Part shown: piece after piece, positions 55,228 through 63,548 of the stretch
How positions within the stretch are numbered: the stretch's first letter is position 1
How the letters are laid out: the number at the start of each line of letters is the position of its first letter
DNA from: Anaerolineaceae bacterium
GTDB taxonomy: Bacteria > Chloroflexota > Anaerolineae > Aggregatilineales > Phototrophicaceae
Length of the DNA: 64,000 bases
Direction: 5' to 3'
Assembly (NCBI GenBank): GCA_028818375.1
Contig: JAPPOB010000010.1
Location: 310,001-374,000, forward strand
Translations under genes and position numbers: made by a program
The notes under the pieces: generated by a model
Database searches by the model: none
What the model was told of the DNA's origin: nothing
The model's input: the letters and a program-made list of their open reading frames with translations, nothing else

Positions 55228-55959
55228 ATGAAACCTGACTTCAAAGGCAGGCGCGCGCTGGTGACCGGAGCCGGCAAGGGCATAGGCCGCGAAATTACGC
55301 GGTGTCTGGTTGACTGCAACGCCTCCGTGCTGGCGCTCAGCCGGACAGAGTCAGATCTGGAGTCGCTGCAGGAAGAGGCCGGTTGCGAAGCAATTTGCGT
55401 TGACCTCGGCGACGTCGCCGCCACGAGGGAAGCGCTCGCTGCGGCGGGGGATGTTGAGTTGCTGGTCAACAATGCCGGCATCTCGATTCTGGAACCCTTT
55501 CTGGAGGTAACGGTAGAGGCCTTCGACGACGTCATGGCCGTCAACGTACGTGGCGTACTGATTGTGTCGCAGATCATCGCCCGCGGCATGATCGGACAGG
55601 GCAGGGGAGGCGCGACCGTCAATCTCTCCAGCCAGGCGTCAACTCGCGCGCTCGCGGACCACACGTCCTACTGTGCTTCAAAGGGCGCCCTGGACCAGTT
55701 GACGCGCATGATGGCGCTGGAGCTGGGGCCGCACAACATCCGCGTCAACGCCGTGAACCCGACGGTTACGCTCACGCCTATGGGTGAAATGGCCTGGGGC
55801 GATCCCGCAAAAAGCGGTCCCGTTCTGGCACGCATTCCGCTCGGCCGCTTCGCTCAACCGCTGCAGGTTGCCGAAGCAGTGGGCTGGTTATTGAGCGACG
55901 CCGCGGACATGGTACATGGCGTCACCCTGTCCGTGGACGGCGGATTCTCGGTGAGTTGA
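55228..55959 (+). CDS. SDR similar to L-xylulose reductase (DCXR)
   Basis: NADPH-dependent SDR, 243 aa, same length as DCXR. Along its whole sequence it follows human L-xylulose reductase closely: GRRALVTGAGKGIGRE, VCVDLGD-like ICVDLGD, LLVNNAGISILEPFLEVT, the active-site SSQAS, YCASKGALDQLTRMMALELG, NIRVNAVNPTV and IPLGRFAQ. It should reduce L-xylulose or other alpha-dicarbonyls. The frame is open to 55135, but only ATG 55228 has the family start. A -10-like TACAAT lies at 55189-55194. It precedes the BMP-type importer genes. Confidence 0.85.
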   Translation: MKPDFKGRRALVTGAGKGIGREITRCLVDCNASVLALSRTESDLESLQEEAGCEAICVDLGDVAATREALAAAGDVELLVNNAGISILEPFLEVTVEAFDDVMAVNVRGVLIVSQIIARGMIGQGRGGATVNLSSQASTRALADHTSYCASKGALDQLTRMMALELGPHNIRVNAVNPTVTLTPMGEMAWGDPAKSGPVLARIPLGRFAQPLQVAEAVGWLLSDAADMVHGVTLSVDGGFSVS

Positions 55960-56026
55960 ATGGAGATCCGTACAGAGAGTCGCCATCAACGGTGGCCGAT
56001 CGCCGTTTTGTTGAAATCCCGCTGCG

Positions 56027-56035
56027 TGCTAAACT
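56027..56035 (+). promoter_or_regulatory. Extended -10 promoter of the BMP binding-protein gene
   Basis: TGCTAAACT, an extended -10 with TAAACT at 56030-56035, 33 bases before the ATG at 56068; a T-rich TTTTGT lies about 18 bases upstream. The gene can thus be transcribed independently of the DCXR-like gene. Confidence 0.5.
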
Positions 56036-56067
56036 TGATGCGTTGTCATGCAAATGAGGAAGGGCCC

Positions 56068-57267
56068 ATGTTCCGCAAAATAGCCTTCGCGCTAATGGTA
56101 TGCACCCTGTTCGGAATGCTGGCGCTGCCGGCGATCGCCCAGGACGAGATCATCTATGGCGTCGTGCTGGTCGGCCCCAGGAACGATCGCGGCTGGAGCC
56201 AGTCCCACTTTGAGGCGGGCCAGTACGTTGAAGCCAACAACGAAAACGCGACCATGCTGTTTTTCGAGAGCCTGAACGAGGCGGATACGCCAGAAGCCAC
56301 GCTCATGGACGTGGTCACCGAGATGGTTGACAGCGGTGCGGAGGTTATTTTCACCACGTCGGCTTCCTTTGAACAAGACACCAACGGCGTTGCGGAAGCC
56401 TTCCCTGAGGTGGTCTTCATCAACATCACCGGCAGTAACGTACTTCACGGGGACGCACCGTTTAATGTCGGCAACTTCAACACCTTGATGGAAGTGCCGC
56501 GTTTGCTGGCCGGTTGCTCGGCCGCGCTGGCTTCCGAGACGGGCAAGATCGGTTATCTCGGCGCCCTGATCGACCCGGAGACACGCCGTCTGGCCGCTTC
56601 CTCCTACCTGGGCGCGCGCCACTGCTGGAATACCTACCGGGCAGACATGGGCATGGACCTGGAATTCACCGTGACCTGGATTGGCTTCTGGTTCCATATC
56701 CCCGGCTTCACGCTGGACCCGACCGAGGTCGCCAACGAATTCTTCGACAATGGCGCCGACGTCGTCATCTCAGGCATTGACACCACCGAGGCCATACAGG
56801 TGGCCGGCCGCCGGGCCAGTGAAGGCAGCCGCACCTTTGCCATTCCCTATGGCAACGCGGGCGGCTGCGACGAAGCGCCCGAAGCCTGCCTGGGCGTGGC
56901 CTATTACAACTGGGGCCCGGCTTATCTGGACGTCGTCAACAGTGCTCAGGATGGCAGCTGGGAGCAGTCCTGGGACTGGCTGGCGCTCGACTGGATGGAC
57001 ATCAACAACCCGGATACCTCAACAGCCGGCTATTTGCGCGGTACGGGCATGCCGGAAGAGATTGCGGCCAACCTGGATGAATTTCAGGGTGCACTGGCCG
57101 ACTACATGAGCGCCCAGGACATGGGCGTGGAATCCATCTACCTTTGGGAAGGGCCGCTCAACCTGCAGGATGGCACGGAGCTGGCCGCCGAGGGAGAAGC
57201 CGTCCCCCTGCTGGATATCTGGTTCTCGCCGCAACTGCTCGAAGGCATGATCGGCGCCAGCGAGTAA
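56068..57267 (+). CDS. BMP-family ABC substrate-binding protein
   Basis: Exported Bmp/Med/PnrA-type binding protein, 399 aa, the receptor of the nucleoside-type importer encoded downstream. ATG 56068 with GAGGAAGG upstream starts a signal peptide (IAFALMVCTLFGMLALPAIA, then Gln). The mature domain has the family GVVLVGPRNDRGWSQSHFEAG, IFTTSASFEQD, KIGYLGALIDPETRR and ADVVISGIDTTEA. Usual ligands are purine nucleosides or related small molecules; several Trp residues in the later half are unlike classical PnrA. Followed 18 bases later by a terminator. Confidence 0.9.
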   Translation: MFRKIAFALMVCTLFGMLALPAIAQDEIIYGVVLVGPRNDRGWSQSHFEAGQYVEANNENATMLFFESLNEADTPEATLMDVVTEMVDSGAEVIFTTSASFEQDTNGVAEAFPEVVFINITGSNVLHGDAPFNVGNFNTLMEVPRLLAGCSAALASETGKIGYLGALIDPETRRLAASSYLGARHCWNTYRADMGMDLEFTVTWIGFWFHIPGFTLDPTEVANEFFDNGADVVISGIDTTEAIQVAGRRASEGSRTFAIPYGNAGGCDEAPEACLGVAYYNWGPAYLDVVNSAQDGSWEQSWDWLALDWMDINNPDTSTAGYLRGTGMPEEIAANLDEFQGALADYMSAQDMGVESIYLWEGPLNLQDGTELAAEGEAVPLLDIWFSPQLLEGMIGASE

Positions 57268-57285
57268 TCACCGCGTATCGATTTG

Positions 57286-57317
57286 GCGGGGTGTCTGCAA
57301 AGGCACCCCGCTTTTTT
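57286..57317 (+). terminator. Intrinsic terminator after the binding-protein gene
   Basis: 8-bp stem GCGGGGTG / CACCCCGC, 10-base loop, then six T. It separates the binding-protein gene from the Rieske-ABC-sulfatase genes and should lower their read-through; a new promoter follows at 57334. Confidence 0.88.
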
Positions 57318-57333
57318 GTCGCAGGCGGCTCTG

Positions 57334-57342
57334 TGTTACATT
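57334..57342 (+). promoter_or_regulatory. Extended -10 promoter of the Rieske-ABC-sulfatase operon
   Basis: TGTTACATT (TACATT at 57337-57342), 47 bases before the ATG at 57389. The -35 region overlaps the T-run of the terminator and is poor (TTTGTC). It would drive the five-gene series independently of the binding-protein gene. Confidence 0.45.
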
Positions 57343-57388
57343 CTGGAGACCAACCGGCAAAACTGTCTGGTGCTGACGGGAAGAGGCC

Positions 57389-58360
57389 ATGATTGACGAC
57401 CCGGTCCTGTTGCAGGACTGGCACGCTGTGTTGCCCACCCAGGAACTCGACGAAAAGGGCGTCGTTGGAGCGCGCCTGCTGGGCGAAAACATCGTGATCT
57501 GGCGCGCCGGCGATCAGGTCCTGGCCTGGCAGGACCTCTGCCTTCACCGCGGCACGCGCCTGTCGCTGGGTGAAGTCCAGCATGGCGAGCAATTGATGTG
57601 CCCCTACCATGGCTGGACCTACAATGCCGAGGGCCAGTGCGTATACATGCCGGCGCATCCTGACCAGACGCCATCGCCGCGGGCCAGGGTGCGTCAGTAC
57701 CACGCCTGCGTGCATTTTGAGTTTGTCTGGGTCTGCCTGGGAGACCCGCATTTGCCGCTGCCCCCCTTTCCCGAGTGGGAAGATTCGAGTTTTCGCCGCA
57801 TTCTTTGCGGCCCATACCACTTCAGGGCTGCCGGCCCGCGCATGGTGGAAAACTTCCTCGACGTGGCGCATTTCCCATTCGTACACGAAAACATACTGGG
57901 CGTGCGCGAACGCGCAGACATAGCGGACTATGACGTCACGACGGATGAAGCAGGTATTAGGGCCAGAGACATCCAGATTTACCAGCCCAATCCGGACGGC
58001 AGCGGCGAAGCCAAAGTCGTCAACTACACCTATGAAGTCTACCGCCCACTGGTGGCCTACTTCCGCAAGGAAACGCTGGGCCCTCGCTTCGCCATCCTCC
58101 TGATGGTGACTCCGCAGGACCCGCTGAGCAGCCTGATGTGGATGTGGATGGTGATGAACCATTCATACGACACGCCTGAGGAAGAATTGCGGGCCTTTCA
58201 GGATGAAATTGCGCTGCAGGACCTGCCGATCGTGGAATCGCAACGACCGGAAATGCTGCCGCTGGACCTTCAGGCAGAGTTACACCTGCGCTCCGACCGT
58301 ACGGCAATTGCCTACCGACGCTGGCTCAACGACCTGGGCCTGCGCTACGGGACCTCCTGA
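57389..58360 (+). CDS. Rieske non-haem iron oxygenase, alpha subunit
   Basis: Oxygenase component of 323 aa. The [2Fe-2S] ligands are C51-x-H53 (CLHRG) and C71-x2-H74 (CPYHGW). The mononuclear iron site is in N155-FLDVAHFPFVH (D158, H161, H166), as in VanA/phenoxybenzoate-type demethylases and ring hydroxylases. The substrate domain follows to residue 323. No ferredoxin or reductase is adjacent, so electrons must come from elsewhere. The ATG lies 2 bases before the ABC ATPase start on the same operon, which links oxidation to a specific uptake system; the substrate is unknown. Confidence 0.9.
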   Translation: MIDDPVLLQDWHAVLPTQELDEKGVVGARLLGENIVIWRAGDQVLAWQDLCLHRGTRLSLGEVQHGEQLMCPYHGWTYNAEGQCVYMPAHPDQTPSPRARVRQYHACVHFEFVWVCLGDPHLPLPPFPEWEDSSFRRILCGPYHFRAAGPRMVENFLDVAHFPFVHENILGVRERADIADYDVTTDEAGIRARDIQIYQPNPDGSGEAKVVNYTYEVYRPLVAYFRKETLGPRFAILLMVTPQDPLSSLMWMWMVMNHSYDTPEEELRAFQDEIALQDLPIVESQRPEMLPLDLQAELHLRSDRTAIAYRRWLNDLGLRYGTS

Positions 58361-58362
58361 CG

Positions 58363-59865
58363 ATGGACATCGAACTGCGCAACATTCACAAGCGCTTTGG
58401 CACCGTGCACGCCAACAACGATATCAGCGTGGTGTTTCCCGCCGGGCGCATCACGGGCATTTTGGGCGAAAATGGCGCGGGCAAATCAACGCTGATGAAA
58501 ATCCTGTCCGGTTATCAGCCGGCGGACACTGGCGACATTCTGGTCGACGGCAATGCGTCGCGTTTCAGCAGTCCTGAAGATGCCATCCAGGAGGGCATCG
58601 GCATGCTGCAACAGGACCCGCTGGACGTCGGCGCCTTTACCACGCTCGAGAATTTCGTTTACGGGCGTCCGGAACGGGTGCTGCCGGACTGGCAGGCCGC
58701 GCGCAAGGACCTTGAAGAGGCGTCGGCACATCTGGGATTCGATCTTGAGGCCGAAACGCCGGTCGAACGCATGAGTATCGCCTTGCGGCAACAACTTGAG
58801 ATCGTTCGTCTACTGGCCCTGGGCGTGAAGGCCCTGATTCTGGACGAACCCACCACTGGCATTTCAGCCGAGCAAAAGCAGACCCTCTTTGCGGCCCTGC
58901 AACAGCTGGCGCACAGGGATGGAGTCATCATCCTGCTGGTATCCCACAAACTTGAAGACGTTATCACCCTGTGTGACAAGGTGGTTGTTCTGCGAGACGG
59001 GCGCCGGATTGGCGAAGAGGACATGCCCGCGCCGGGTGAAACCGATCCGGTGACATTGGAAAAAATCAAATCGCAACTGGTACACCTGATGTTTGGTCAG
59101 GAACTGGGGCCCCACGTACGCCTGGAGGTGCCCCTGGACAAGGTCGTCCTGCAGCTGGAAAACCTGAACCTGCGCGACCGACGTCTTCAAATTGAAAACC
59201 TGAATCTCTCATTGCGGCAGGGCGAGGTTGTTGGCCTCGCTGGTCTGGACAACAGCGGCCAGGGCCTGACGATGCGCGCGATCTGCGGCCTTGAATCGGT
59301 CTCCAGCGGGCGGGTCCTGCTGGAAGGCGAGGACATGACCAATCGCAGCTATCGCAGTTTCCTGCACAGGGGAGTCGTATTCGGGGCTGCCGGACGCCTG
59401 GAAGAGGGCCTGATTGCCGGATTGACCCTGACCGAACACATGGCCCTTGTGCGCAGCGGGCGCGCAGTGCTGGACTGGCCCGCGCTGGAAAGTTACACAA
59501 GCGAAAGTCTGAAACATTACGACGTGCGGGGCGAGGCCGAAGATCGCATAGAACAACTGTCCGGTGGAAACCAGCAACGCGTATTGATGGCCCTGTTGCC
59601 GGCCAATCCACAGCTTCTGATTCTGGAGCAGCCCACTCGCGGACTGGACGTCGAGTCTGCCCGCTGGATCTGGCAGCAACTGCTGGAGCGACGCGAAGGC
59701 GGCACGGCGATTCTGTTCAGTTCGGCGGAGCTGGACGAACTGGTCGCCTACAGCGATCGCATTCTGGTATTCCATGCCGGTCGCGTACATGAGGTATCGG
59801 ACGTGGCGTCGACCACGATCGACGAACTAGGATACCTCATCGGCGGCGAGTTCAAACAGGTGTAA
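58363..59865 (+). CDS. BMP-type ABC importer ATPase (two NBD halves)
   Basis: 500 aa tandem ATPase of the nucleoside/BMP (YufO/NupA, RbsA-like) class. N-half: Walker A GENGAGKST (about 36-44) and Walker B LILDEPTTGIS, but the signature reads MSIALRQQLEI with no SGG. C-half: Walker A is the degenerate GLDNSGQGLTM, while signature LSGGNQQR and Walker B LLILEQPTRGLD are present. One intact composite site therefore remains (N-half Walker A with C-half signature), as is known for this class. Two bases after the Rieske gene. Confidence 0.9.
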   Translation: MDIELRNIHKRFGTVHANNDISVVFPAGRITGILGENGAGKSTLMKILSGYQPADTGDILVDGNASRFSSPEDAIQEGIGMLQQDPLDVGAFTTLENFVYGRPERVLPDWQAARKDLEEASAHLGFDLEAETPVERMSIALRQQLEIVRLLALGVKALILDEPTTGISAEQKQTLFAALQQLAHRDGVIILLVSHKLEDVITLCDKVVVLRDGRRIGEEDMPAPGETDPVTLEKIKSQLVHLMFGQELGPHVRLEVPLDKVVLQLENLNLRDRRLQIENLNLSLRQGEVVGLAGLDNSGQGLTMRAICGLESVSSGRVLLEGEDMTNRSYRSFLHRGVVFGAAGRLEEGLIAGLTLTEHMALVRSGRAVLDWPALESYTSESLKHYDVRGEAEDRIEQLSGGNQQRVLMALLPANPQLLILEQPTRGLDVESARWIWQQLLERREGGTAILFSSAELDELVAYSDRILVFHAGRVHEVSDVASTTIDELGYLIGGEFKQV

Positions 59866-59868
59866 ATC

Positions 59869-60972
59869 GTGCGCAATCTTTCTTCCGGACCGGGGAGGCT
59901 GGCTTTTGTGCTGCTACCCGTGTTGCTGTCTCTGCTGCTGGCTGCCTTGCTGGTCCTGGCCGTGGGTCGCGAGCCTCAGGAGGTCCTGGAGAAGATTTGG
60001 CAGGGGGCCTTCCGCAACACCCGCTCTTTCGCCGGTGTCCTCAACTTCTGGATTCCGCTGACCCTGGCCAGCGTCGGGCTGTTCGTGACCTTTCGCGCCG
60101 GTCTGTGGAACATCGGTATTGAGGGGCAGATCCTGGCGGGAGCCATATTTGCCAGCGCCGGGGCCCTCACATTTGATTTCCCTCCGGAACTCGCTCCCCT
60201 GCAACTGCTGCTGCAAATCCTGCTGGGAGTCCTGGGAGGAATGGTGTGGGCCGGGATCACCGGCGCGCTCAAGATCTGGCTGGGTGTGAATGAAATCTTT
60301 GGGGGCATGGCGCTCAATGCGCTCGCCGGTGTCTGGGGCATCTACCTGATCAGCGGCCCCTGGTATCCCGAGGGCGGGAGCGCGCAACAGTCCAGGCCCT
60401 TCCTTGAGAACGCGCTCTACCCGCCGCTGTCGCGTGACTGGCCGGTGGGCTTGCTGGCCATCGTGATGACGGCCGTCGCCATGGTATTGGTGCCCCTGAT
60501 CATGGCCCGCACGCGCTGGGGCCTGCAACTGAAGGCCACCGGCAGCAATCCCCGCTCCGCCCTGCTGCTGGGCGTGCCCACCACCAGGGTGGCGATGAGC
60601 GCTTTTCTGGTCTGCGGAGCGCTGGCCGGCATCGCCGGCTCCTACCGTGTCATGTTTACCTATGGCAGTTTTCGGCCTCTGGTGGCGGGGGGCATAGGTT
60701 TTCTCGGCTTGCTCGTCGTCCTGCTCTCCACCATGAAGCCACTCTGGATCCCGCTAATTACCTTCGTGTTTTCGGCGATTCTTGCCGGCAGCACCCGGCT
60801 GCGCGTCTCCCTGCAACTGGATTCTTCACTGGCGGGCGTGCTGCAGGGGACGCTGGTGCTGGTCTTCATCCTGTTTCAGGGCCTGCGGCAAAGGCTGGAG
60901 GCGCGTCGCGGTGACCAGGCAGGGGATGTTTCACAGGCATCTGCATCCTCGCAGAGCGGACTGACGGGCTGA
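59869..60972 (+). CDS. BMP-type ABC importer permease (NupB/YufP-like)
   Basis: Membrane permease of 367 aa with about ten hydrophobic segments; GTG start at 59869, 3 bases after the ATPase stop. The segment LWNIGIEGQILAGAIFAS matches the conserved NIGIEGQ motif of nucleoside ABC permeases, and GTALKI/GLQLKATGSNPRSALLLGV aligns with the coupling loop. It pairs with the permease encoded at 60972. A soluble Arg-rich tail (about 345-367) ends the protein. Confidence 0.9.
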   Translation: MRNLSSGPGRLAFVLLPVLLSLLLAALLVLAVGREPQEVLEKIWQGAFRNTRSFAGVLNFWIPLTLASVGLFVTFRAGLWNIGIEGQILAGAIFASAGALTFDFPPELAPLQLLLQILLGVLGGMVWAGITGALKIWLGVNEIFGGMALNALAGVWGIYLISGPWYPEGGSAQQSRPFLENALYPPLSRDWPVGLLAIVMTAVAMVLVPLIMARTRWGLQLKATGSNPRSALLLGVPTTRVAMSAFLVCGALAGIAGSYRVMFTYGSFRPLVAGGIGFLGLLVVLLSTMKPLWIPLITFVFSAILAGSTRLRVSLQLDSSLAGVLQGTLVLVFILFQGLRQRLEARRGDQAGDVSQASASSQSGLTG

Positions 60973-62015
60973 TGAACGTCGAGTTTCTGAACACGCTTGC
61001 CAGTGTCGTGGCCAATGCCACGCCTCTGGTCATTGCCAGCATCGGCGAGACCATCACCGAACGCGCCGGCGTGATCAATTTGTCGCTCAACGGCAGCCTC
61101 ATCGTGACGGCGATGGCAGGTTTCATCGCCGCGCGTGTGATCAGTTTCGGTGTCGACGTCGACGCCATCGACATGATTGCCTCGGCCGAGGCGGGTCTGA
61201 TTGGAGGCGTGGTGGTCGCCATGCTGGTCGGCGCCCTGGTGGCGCTGATCATCGCCCTTTCCAGCATCGAGTTGCGGCTGGACCAGGTGACGGTCGGCTT
61301 CATTCTGACCCTGCTGATGGCGGACCTCGCGCAGTTTCTGGGTCAGGAATACACGCGCATCCCGGGGCCGGTGGTGCCCAAATGGCCCGTCCCTCTGCTA
61401 CAGGACCTGCCATTACTGGGCCCCGTCTTCTTCCAGCAAAACGTTTTGGTCTATTTGAGCTACGTTCTGGTCATTGGTCTGTGGTTCTGGCTCTTCCGAA
61501 CGCGTCCGGGTATGGCCCATCGCGCCATCGGCGAACGACCGGAAGCTGCCTACGCCCGCGGGACCAATGTCAATCGCCTTCGTTACGTTTACGTTGTGCT
61601 GGGCGGGGCGCTGGTTGGAGTTGCCGGCGGCGCCTATTCACTGCATTTCAAACCAGGTCTGTCGAATCCACCGGCGATGCAGGGAGACGGCTGGATCGCG
61701 CTGGCCATCGTCATATTCGGTGGCTGGCATCCCTTTCGCGTGGTAGTTGGTGCCTGGCTATTCGCCGCCTTGCGTGCGGTCTCCTCTGACATCCAGAAGA
61801 ACGGACTGGCAGTTCTCGGGCAGACTATCGAATTTAATTTCGTGCTACTGAATGGCCTGCCCTGGCTGATGTTGATCGTGACCCTGCTGCTGGTAAGCAG
61901 CGGGGCAATAGAACGACTGTTGCTGCTCCTGCCCGGCCCGGTGCAACGGCGCATGCGCTCGGTGCTACGCTCGGACCCGCCGCGCGCCATCGGCACCACC
62001 TTCGAGGTTGACTGA
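60972..62015 (+). CDS. BMP-type ABC importer permease (NupC/YufQ-like)
   Basis: Second membrane permease, 347 aa, ATG overlapping the previous stop by one base (TGATG). The N-terminus LVIASIGETITERAGVINLSLNGSLI is the hallmark of YufQ-type nucleoside permeases. The coupling loop reads AIGERPEAAYARGTNVNRLRY. Its stop likewise shares one base with the sulfatase ATG. The importer as a whole likely carries a purine-like, nucleoside-like or heteroaromatic compound. Confidence 0.9.
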   Translation: MNVEFLNTLASVVANATPLVIASIGETITERAGVINLSLNGSLIVTAMAGFIAARVISFGVDVDAIDMIASAEAGLIGGVVVAMLVGALVALIIALSSIELRLDQVTVGFILTLLMADLAQFLGQEYTRIPGPVVPKWPVPLLQDLPLLGPVFFQQNVLVYLSYVLVIGLWFWLFRTRPGMAHRAIGERPEAAYARGTNVNRLRYVYVVLGGALVGVAGGAYSLHFKPGLSNPPAMQGDGWIALAIVIFGGWHPFRVVVGAWLFAALRAVSSDIQKNGLAVLGQTIEFNFVLLNGLPWLMLIVTLLLVSSGAIERLLLLLPGPVQRRMRSVLRSDPPRAIGTTFEVD

Positions 62016-63493
62016 TGCCCCGCAAACCTCACATCGTTATTTTCAATCCTGACCAGTGGCGCGGGGACGTGCTTGGTCACATGGGCGATCCCGCCGCCGT
62101 GACGCCCAACCTGGATCGCGCTGTGCGGGAAGACTCCGTGTCTTTCCGCCATGCCTTTTGCCAGAATCCGGTTTGCACGCCCAGCCGCTGCTCCTTCATG
62201 ACGGGCTGGTACCCCCACACGCGCGGGCACCGCACCATGTTCTACATGCTCAGGCCCGACGAACCCATGCTCCTGCGTTCGCTCAAGGAAGAGGGCTGGT
62301 TCGTCTGGTGGGGCGGCAAGAACGACGTCGTGCCGGCGCAACATGGTTACGAAAACTATTGTGACGTCAAGTACGTCCCGCCGAACACGGCGGAGCGCCC
62401 CCTGATACCCAACACCCATGCGGCCGACAGCTGGCGCGGCGAACCGGGCAGCGACACCTTCTACTCATTTTTCGCGGGAAGGCAGGAGAAGGACCCGGCC
62501 GAACTTCACGTCTACGACACCGACTGGGCCTACGTGGAAGGCGCCATCGAGCTAATTCGCAATCCGCCCGCGGACCAACCGCTCTGCATCTACCTGCCCC
62601 TGTCCTACCCGCATCCGCCTTACGCGGTGGAAGACCCCTGGTTCAGCGCGATCGACCGGACCAGCCTGCCGCCCAGAATTGCGGCGCCGGACGATCCAGT
62701 CGATGAGCCCTCGTTGCTGACCGGCATTCGCGAGCGGCAAAACATGACCGGCTGGAGCGAAGAGCGCTGGACCGAGTTGCGGGCGACGTATTACGGTATG
62801 TGTGCGCGGGTGGACGAGCAATTTGGCATGATTTGTCAGGCGCTGCGCGATGCCGGCATCTACGACGACACGGCCATTTTCCTGTTCTCGGACCATGGCG
62901 ATTTCACCGGCGACTACGGCCTGGTGGAAAAGACGCAAAACACTTTCGAAGACTGCCTGACGCGGGTGCCTTTCCTGGTCAAGCCGCCGGCTGGCGTGCC
63001 GGTAGAACCCGGCATTCGGGATGCCCTCGTGGAGTTGATCGACTTTCCCGCAACCGTTGAAGACCTGACCGGCATCGAAGTGCGTCACACCCACTTTGGC
63101 CGTTCCCTCTTGCCCCAGATTGCCGGAACGGCAACCGAACATCGTGACGCAGTCTTTTGTGAAGGAGGCCGACTCCACGGGGAGCGGGCGGCGATGGAAC
63201 TGGACAGCGACCAGAGTACGCGCCACCACTACTGGCCGCGAACGTCGCTGCAACGCAGTGAGGGCCCGGAACACAGCAAGGGCATCATGTGTCGCACGCA
63301 GGAATACAAATACGTCTATCGACTCTACGAACGCAATCAGCTCTTTGACTTGCGCGCCGACCCGGGAGAGCGGCACAACCGAATTGACGACCCTTCGCTG
63401 GCCACAATGAAACGGGACTTGCAGGAACGCACCTTGCGTTTCCTGGTTGAGACTGCAGACAACGTGCCCTGGGACACAGACCTGCGCCGTTAG
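62015..63493 (+). CDS. Type I sulfatase (formylglycine, Cys-type)
   Basis: 492 aa arylsulfatase-type enzyme, no signal peptide, so cytosolic. The formylglycine motif is C54-T-P-S-R in NPVCTPSRCSFMTGWYP; metal-site residues include D13 in NPDQWRGD and the late FSDHGDFTGDYG. It starts in a TGATG overlap with the permease gene, so it is translated together with the importer, which suggests that a sulfated molecule is taken up and desulfated inside. A phosphonate or phosphate ester hydrolase activity is a less likely alternative. Confidence 0.92.
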   Translation: MPRKPHIVIFNPDQWRGDVLGHMGDPAAVTPNLDRAVREDSVSFRHAFCQNPVCTPSRCSFMTGWYPHTRGHRTMFYMLRPDEPMLLRSLKEEGWFVWWGGKNDVVPAQHGYENYCDVKYVPPNTAERPLIPNTHAADSWRGEPGSDTFYSFFAGRQEKDPAELHVYDTDWAYVEGAIELIRNPPADQPLCIYLPLSYPHPPYAVEDPWFSAIDRTSLPPRIAAPDDPVDEPSLLTGIRERQNMTGWSEERWTELRATYYGMCARVDEQFGMICQALRDAGIYDDTAIFLFSDHGDFTGDYGLVEKTQNTFEDCLTRVPFLVKPPAGVPVEPGIRDALVELIDFPATVEDLTGIEVRHTHFGRSLLPQIAGTATEHRDAVFCEGGRLHGERAAMELDSDQSTRHHYWPRTSLQRSEGPEHSKGIMCRTQEYKYVYRLYERNQLFDLRADPGERHNRIDDPSLATMKRDLQERTLRFLVETADNVPWDTDLRR

Positions 63494-63503
63494 GCCGAAA
63501 TTC

Positions 63504-63515
63504 TGTGATACACTG
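63504..63515 (+). promoter_or_regulatory. Extended -10 promoter of the ABC exporter gene
   Basis: TGTGATACACTG, with extended -10 TGATACACT, 34 bases before ATG 63549. It is identical over 12 bases to the promoter of tetR at 27567-27578 but lacks the palindrome that follows there. No good -35. Confidence 0.5.
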
Positions 63516-63548
63516 GCCCGCGGCCTTTCTGCATCCAAAGACAATCCC

